Under the pieces are notes generated by a model. The model saw only the letters and a program-made list of their open reading frames with translations, searched no databases and was not told the origin of the DNA. A stretch of DNA of 64,000 bases from Phoronis australis. Taxonomy: Eukaryota > Phoronida > Phoronidae. Numbering within the stretch: position 1 is the first letter of the stretch; each line of letters opens with the position of its first letter. A program made the translations under genes and the position numbers. Below, in pieces: positions 60,574 to 64,000 of this stretch. Where the stretch lies: contig NMRA01000011.1 of the NCBI GenBank assembly GCA_002633005.1, positions 311,970 to 375,969 on the forward strand, given 5' to 3'.

Positions 60574-61657
60574 CTGAAAACAAAATAAACTGTCCTCCAT
60601 ATTTACTAATTTTAAAGGAACGATTTATTCAGCGTAATTAGACCAAACAAACAGTAGAAACACTTACACATATGATGGTTTGAACGAACTGCGAAGACGA
60701 ATAAACTACAATTCACACCTGATACAGTACATCTCCATTTTCTGCTTGGACTAGTAGGAACTTGGCTACACTGGTTGTAACATTGATATCTTGTGATGTC
60801 ATCAAGCGAGCAAAACCAATTACAACATTTGAAATGCCCCATTTTCGTCAACGGTACCTATACAAAGGACTTACTGAGAAGAAGTGGCATCTTCTCTCAA
60901 TAATTTTCATCTTAAAAGAAAACAAATAAAGCTTAATTTAGATTGTTATGATGCTGCTCTTACTGTATTGAGTAAAGTCTTCACAATTTTACAGTTTGAT
61001 TAAATCTCCGAGGGCGGATACACAGTGCCTTAATAGTAAAATTAGATGTAAGTAGGAGCCCAAAGCCCACCGTATCACCTTGAGCACTGAACGTAACTTA
61101 CGGCGCATAGGCGCTACGTTCAAATGTCAAAAGGTGGTTGGTTGCGCCTACGTGCACATACGTGCGCCTACGCCCCACTACAGTACTGCGGATGCATGAA
61201 ATACATATTTCAGATCATTGTGTAATTTGATAACTTCCGCTTTCAGAGATAATGGAAATATGCTTGGGCCTGCCATTCAACATGCACGCCGTGTTCTCCA
61301 TGTTATAAATCATTCAGACATGGCGTTACCTGGATCATAATTATTAAACCAAAAATTAAGGTTTAGCGTGATTTTCAAATATCAAAAAGTAATGCCATGG
61401 ATGGGTTTATTATTCGATAGCAGTGACCATGCCATAGCCGGCCAGAACTGGGTTGTCTTGAGAATGGTCAAATTTCAACCTTAACCAACAATTGGTTAAA
61501 GAAAGCTTTCAATCATATGTTTCAAGGTGTCATTTTTGCCGCTGATTCAGTATAATAGCAAAAATATTAACAGTGAGACCTTCTACCCCGAACCTCACCT
61601 CTACCTCCTTTATTTGAGTATTTTGAGTACAAATATTGACGTCTAAATCTGGTTTAC

Positions 61658-61985
61658 CTTCAATAATCCAACAGAAGTGTTGTCGACGGAAATGCGTCTG
61701 ACCGCTATGTTCAATCTCCGTTTCTTGCTTCGTTCTCAATGGCACAACGAACGACTGGCTATCCACCCTGCCGATCAAAATGAGTGTTGTCATGCCGTAA
61801 ACTGCCATGCGCTCGAGTAGAATTGAGATGCCCAGCATGAAGAGAGCGATCACGTGTCTCTTCTTCCGCTCTGAACTGGGAGGTCGATACTCCGCCCGGC
61901 TTGCCTCAAACAACATTGTAGTCACGTCACAAGACTGCGACGACGACTCCATATATTTCTTCTTACTACTGGGCAGCGTGGACAT
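61658..61985 (-). CDS. SLC15-like (POT family) transporter, exon 1 with start codon
   Basis: ATG at 61985; 328 nt to the donor ATTGAAG before GTAAAC (phase 1). The full spliced frame is 1821 nt including stop, 606 residues, typical for POT transporters that move di/tripeptides or histidine with protons; SLC15A4-like (PHT) proteins are the closest match by general layout. The exon codes a Ser-rich cytosolic N terminus of about 45 residues, then helix 1 HVIALFMLGISILLERMAVY. The family's E-x-x-E-R motif is I-x-x-E-R here: the first glutamate is Ile, which may impair proton coupling. A luminal loop, longer than usual, follows before HFCWIIE. Function as a transporter is likely but not certain. 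Confidence 0.87.
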
Positions 61986-62885
61986 GCTCAGTTTTTAAAC
62001 TCACTCTGTGGTAGACAGGATAATCAGAACGAAAAGTAGTTCAAATTGGCCTGGGTAATGCTTTTTTTCCCTTCACAGTTTCGATCCCTGGTGCAGGTCC
62101 TTTTGTATTCTTTTTCAATTAATCGGGTATCTTCGTGTAGGTATTTTCGAGTTTCGGACACCTTGAACCATTCTCAAAATTTTAGCACTTCTTTGCATCC
62201 AAGCACAAGCAGCCTAATAGTTCTTATAGTTTTTGGCTGGACAAATCTAACAACAGTTTAGCTCCAACATTGCGAAACACTGAAAATGATGTTGTAGACA
62301 ACGTCTACCTGACAGCTATGGCACTCAGTAATAATTTCATTGTTTTATCACCAAGCTATTTTGATCCCAAACGTGATTTTAATCCGATTCACATATGAGG
62401 ATGAGGCTTTAGGGAATATCATGAGATAATGCCTACAGGTCAATTTGCGCGTCATTTTAGCGGTGCCTTTGCTAGTGCTGAGTCATTACGAAGCGTCACC
62501 ACGGGTTTCGTGAGCGTCAAAGGCGCCAATGCCACCAATGAATATTATTCCGTAAGATGTTCTTTGGAATGTTAATGATAAAATAGTTTTGCATTGTTTT
62601 CTATTGAATACAAAAAATGTATTATTTAATATGAATTAGTTGATAGTTGGGAGCGGGTTAGAATGGGGAGCACGACAGACGACCAAAACAAATATGGCTG
62701 TCACGTGGGCGGAGTTTAGCGTTGATCTATTGTCTGCTGTACTGGTGTGTCGACCACACATCATTAAAGAGGAAATTGCAAGGTCCAAACCAATCTGAAC
62801 AACAATATGGTCTAAATTCTAGTTTATAATTATCATTGCTATATTCTTAACATTAACTGAATTGTACGCCGCTATACAAAGTTAT
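61986..62885. promoter_or_regulatory. 5' region of the SLC15-like gene
   Basis: This lies upstream of the start codon and should hold the promoter and 5' UTR, possibly with further non-coding exons. I see no clear TATA box at a convincing distance. A CACGTGGGCGG block (about 62702) has an E-box core (CACGTG) such as bHLH factors bind; its relevance is a guess. Confidence 0.25.
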
Positions 62886-63140
62886 TTACATATTTAGTGC
62901 CGTGGTGTTGTAACGCCATCGTTGTAACGGAGAATAGAAACGTTCGTTACACATCTGTGACGTGGTGTTGGGGAACACAAAGGAAGCAATGTGTGTCCAA
63001 GTGAGTACAGCAGCGTAGATGAGAAATACTTTGAACGATACAGGGACGGATATAGGTGGACTTTTCAGACGATTCCGACCTGTCGGACGTGGAGGTAGAG
63101 GTGACAGATTCCAGAGGAACAATATGTGTTCACAGCTTTT
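62886..63140 (-). CDS. candidate terminal exon with a hydrophobic segment
   Basis: The acceptor-like GGCTCCACTACAG opens an 84-codon frame to a stop: it begins KSCEHILFLWNLSPLPPRPT, has VSFKVFLIYAAVLTWTHIAS as a likely membrane segment, and a tail ending QRWRYNTTALNM. The in-frame DNA stays open 65 nt further upstream without an ATG. It could be the 3' end of a membrane-protein gene lying to the right, or chance. Confidence 0.3.
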   Translation of the reverse strand, partial: KSCEHILFLWNLSPLPPRPTGRNRLKSPPISVPVSFKVFLIYAAVLTWTHIASFVFPNTTSQMCNERFYSPLQRWRYNTTALNM

Positions 63141-63465
63141 CTGTAGTGGAGCCGTTCTCCCTCGATCCCTTTCACGGCCCTTCCTCTGGTCGCCGAAGAC
63201 TCACTCCCAGCGGGTTCGTCCTGTGAACGTCAACAGGCTGAAGGTGCGCAGGAGTTGCAATTAGATGTTAGTGATTGGTAAGAATATTATCAATATGTAT
63301 CCTACAACCGCGAATTATAACTTGGTCTTTTTTAATTCAAAAGTAGGTGCTTTACCAGTCAGCCCCAGGCGCCCATATCCCCATTGGTGAATCGTGTTTA
63401 AGCTGTGGTTAAATACCAGTTTCAGTGATAATACTGGGATTCTTTTGTCTCTGGTTATTTGTAGA

Positions 63466-63525
63466 CAGTGTGGCTCAGTGGTTTGAGCTCGTGAGACTCA
63501 GGTTCGAATCCTGGGTTTCACTGGC
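63466..63525 (+). repeat. tRNA-like SINE head lacking an anticodon arm
   Basis: CAGTG pairs with CACTG as an acceptor-like stem; GCTC...GAGC forms a D stem around an A box (TGGCTCAGTGG); AGGTTCGAATCCT forms a T arm with a perfect B box. The stretch between D and T arms is too short for an anticodon arm. It therefore looks like a tRNA-derived SINE promoter or truncated tRNA, followed by unrelated AT-rich sequence. Confidence 0.5.
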
Positions 63526-64000
63526 ATGCAATTGCATGAGCATTGAACAAAATTGTCTCATACTTCTCCGAGACTGAGCGGGGTGTTACTAGTGAGTGAA
63601 TAAATGTATGCAAGGGAATGAATGAGAACCACTTCGGAATAATCGACTGTGAATTGTAAAGAAGAGGATGAAAGAATTGCAATTTTATAATTTAGACTTT
63701 CTCACCTTGGTGCTGGGGGAAGGCATAATTCTATTGGTTATAGAACAAGTCATTTCATTTTTGTACTCAAGTCAACTCGGACCTATATCAATCTACACAT
63801 GTGTTCCAAAACAGTTTTATTTTGTAAGGCGATGCTTGAAATGGAAACAACCATTTCATGTCGATGTACATTGACCCAATGTTGCCATTATTTATAAATG
63901 AAATATGGTACATGGCTTGGTTACGAGTCGACTTGGGTAGGAACCGCCTGGTAAAGTTTCTATAGAGTAAAGAGAGCATACCATTGGATTGGTGATTGCC

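Noticed and set aside
60612-60851. Minus-strand open frame between transporter exons 1 and 2, with an alternative frame reading VVIGFARLM...KFLLV that resembles the missing loop.
   Set aside because: Exon 1 (phase 1) and exon 2 (phase 1) join directly to give CWIIEGIEYF; any donor in this segment leaves a wrong phase.
60865-60915. A 36-nt segment with a polypyrimidine acceptor and a perfect GTAAGT donor, a possible microexon of the transporter.
   Set aside because: Inserted in phase 1 it brings an in-frame stop; it is open only in phase 0, which exon 1 does not provide.
1-64000. CRISPR arrays, bacterial operons, ribosome binding sites, rRNA genes.
   Set aside because: None seen; intron-containing genes and repeats show this is animal nuclear DNA.

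Overview
This is an invertebrate-animal nuclear genomic window: single-exon reading frames are short, but on the minus strand I can chain exons through GT/AG splice sites with matching codon phases, and there is a tRNA gene with an intron, a LINE tail, DNA-transposon relics and foldback repeats. Gene content (polycystin-1-like protein with a WSC domain, SLC15-type transporter, THAP relics) and apparent unmerged allelic copies fit a highly heterozygous marine invertebrate such as a lancelet or acorn worm. That placement is inference. Single n characters (1227, 46550, 47755, 48674, 52340, 55265, 56093) mark contig joins.

Layout. 0.7-15.8 kb, minus strand: the 5' part of a polycystin-1-like gene (exons near 15.7, 13.5, 10.5, 8.3, 6.0, 1.9 and 1.0 kb, possibly a 19-nt exon at 17.9 kb), coding an unrecognised N-terminal module, a WSC domain and PKD-like repeats; it runs off the left end. 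Its introns hold a 0.94-kb THAP-carrying element with terminal inverted repeats, a foldback element, palindrome-rich DNA and microsatellites. 18-47 kb: mostly non-coding and repeat-derived, with a second THAP relic, a transposase HTH relic, another foldback, a LINE tail and several isolated candidate 3' exons on the minus strand. 49.3-54.8 kb: a 2.4-kb block present twice, each copy holding a tRNA-Thr(AGT) gene with a 26-nt intron and a copy of the last exon of the next gene. 51-62 kb, minus strand: a complete ten-exon SLC15/POT-family transporter gene coding 606 residues, with all splice phases consistent. 63 kb: one more candidate exon and a tRNA-like SINE head.

The two recognisable protein genes lie on the same strand but I see no functional link between them. 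The most unusual items are the divergent POT transporter, which has lost the first glutamate of the family's proton-coupling motif, and the THAP-only transposon.
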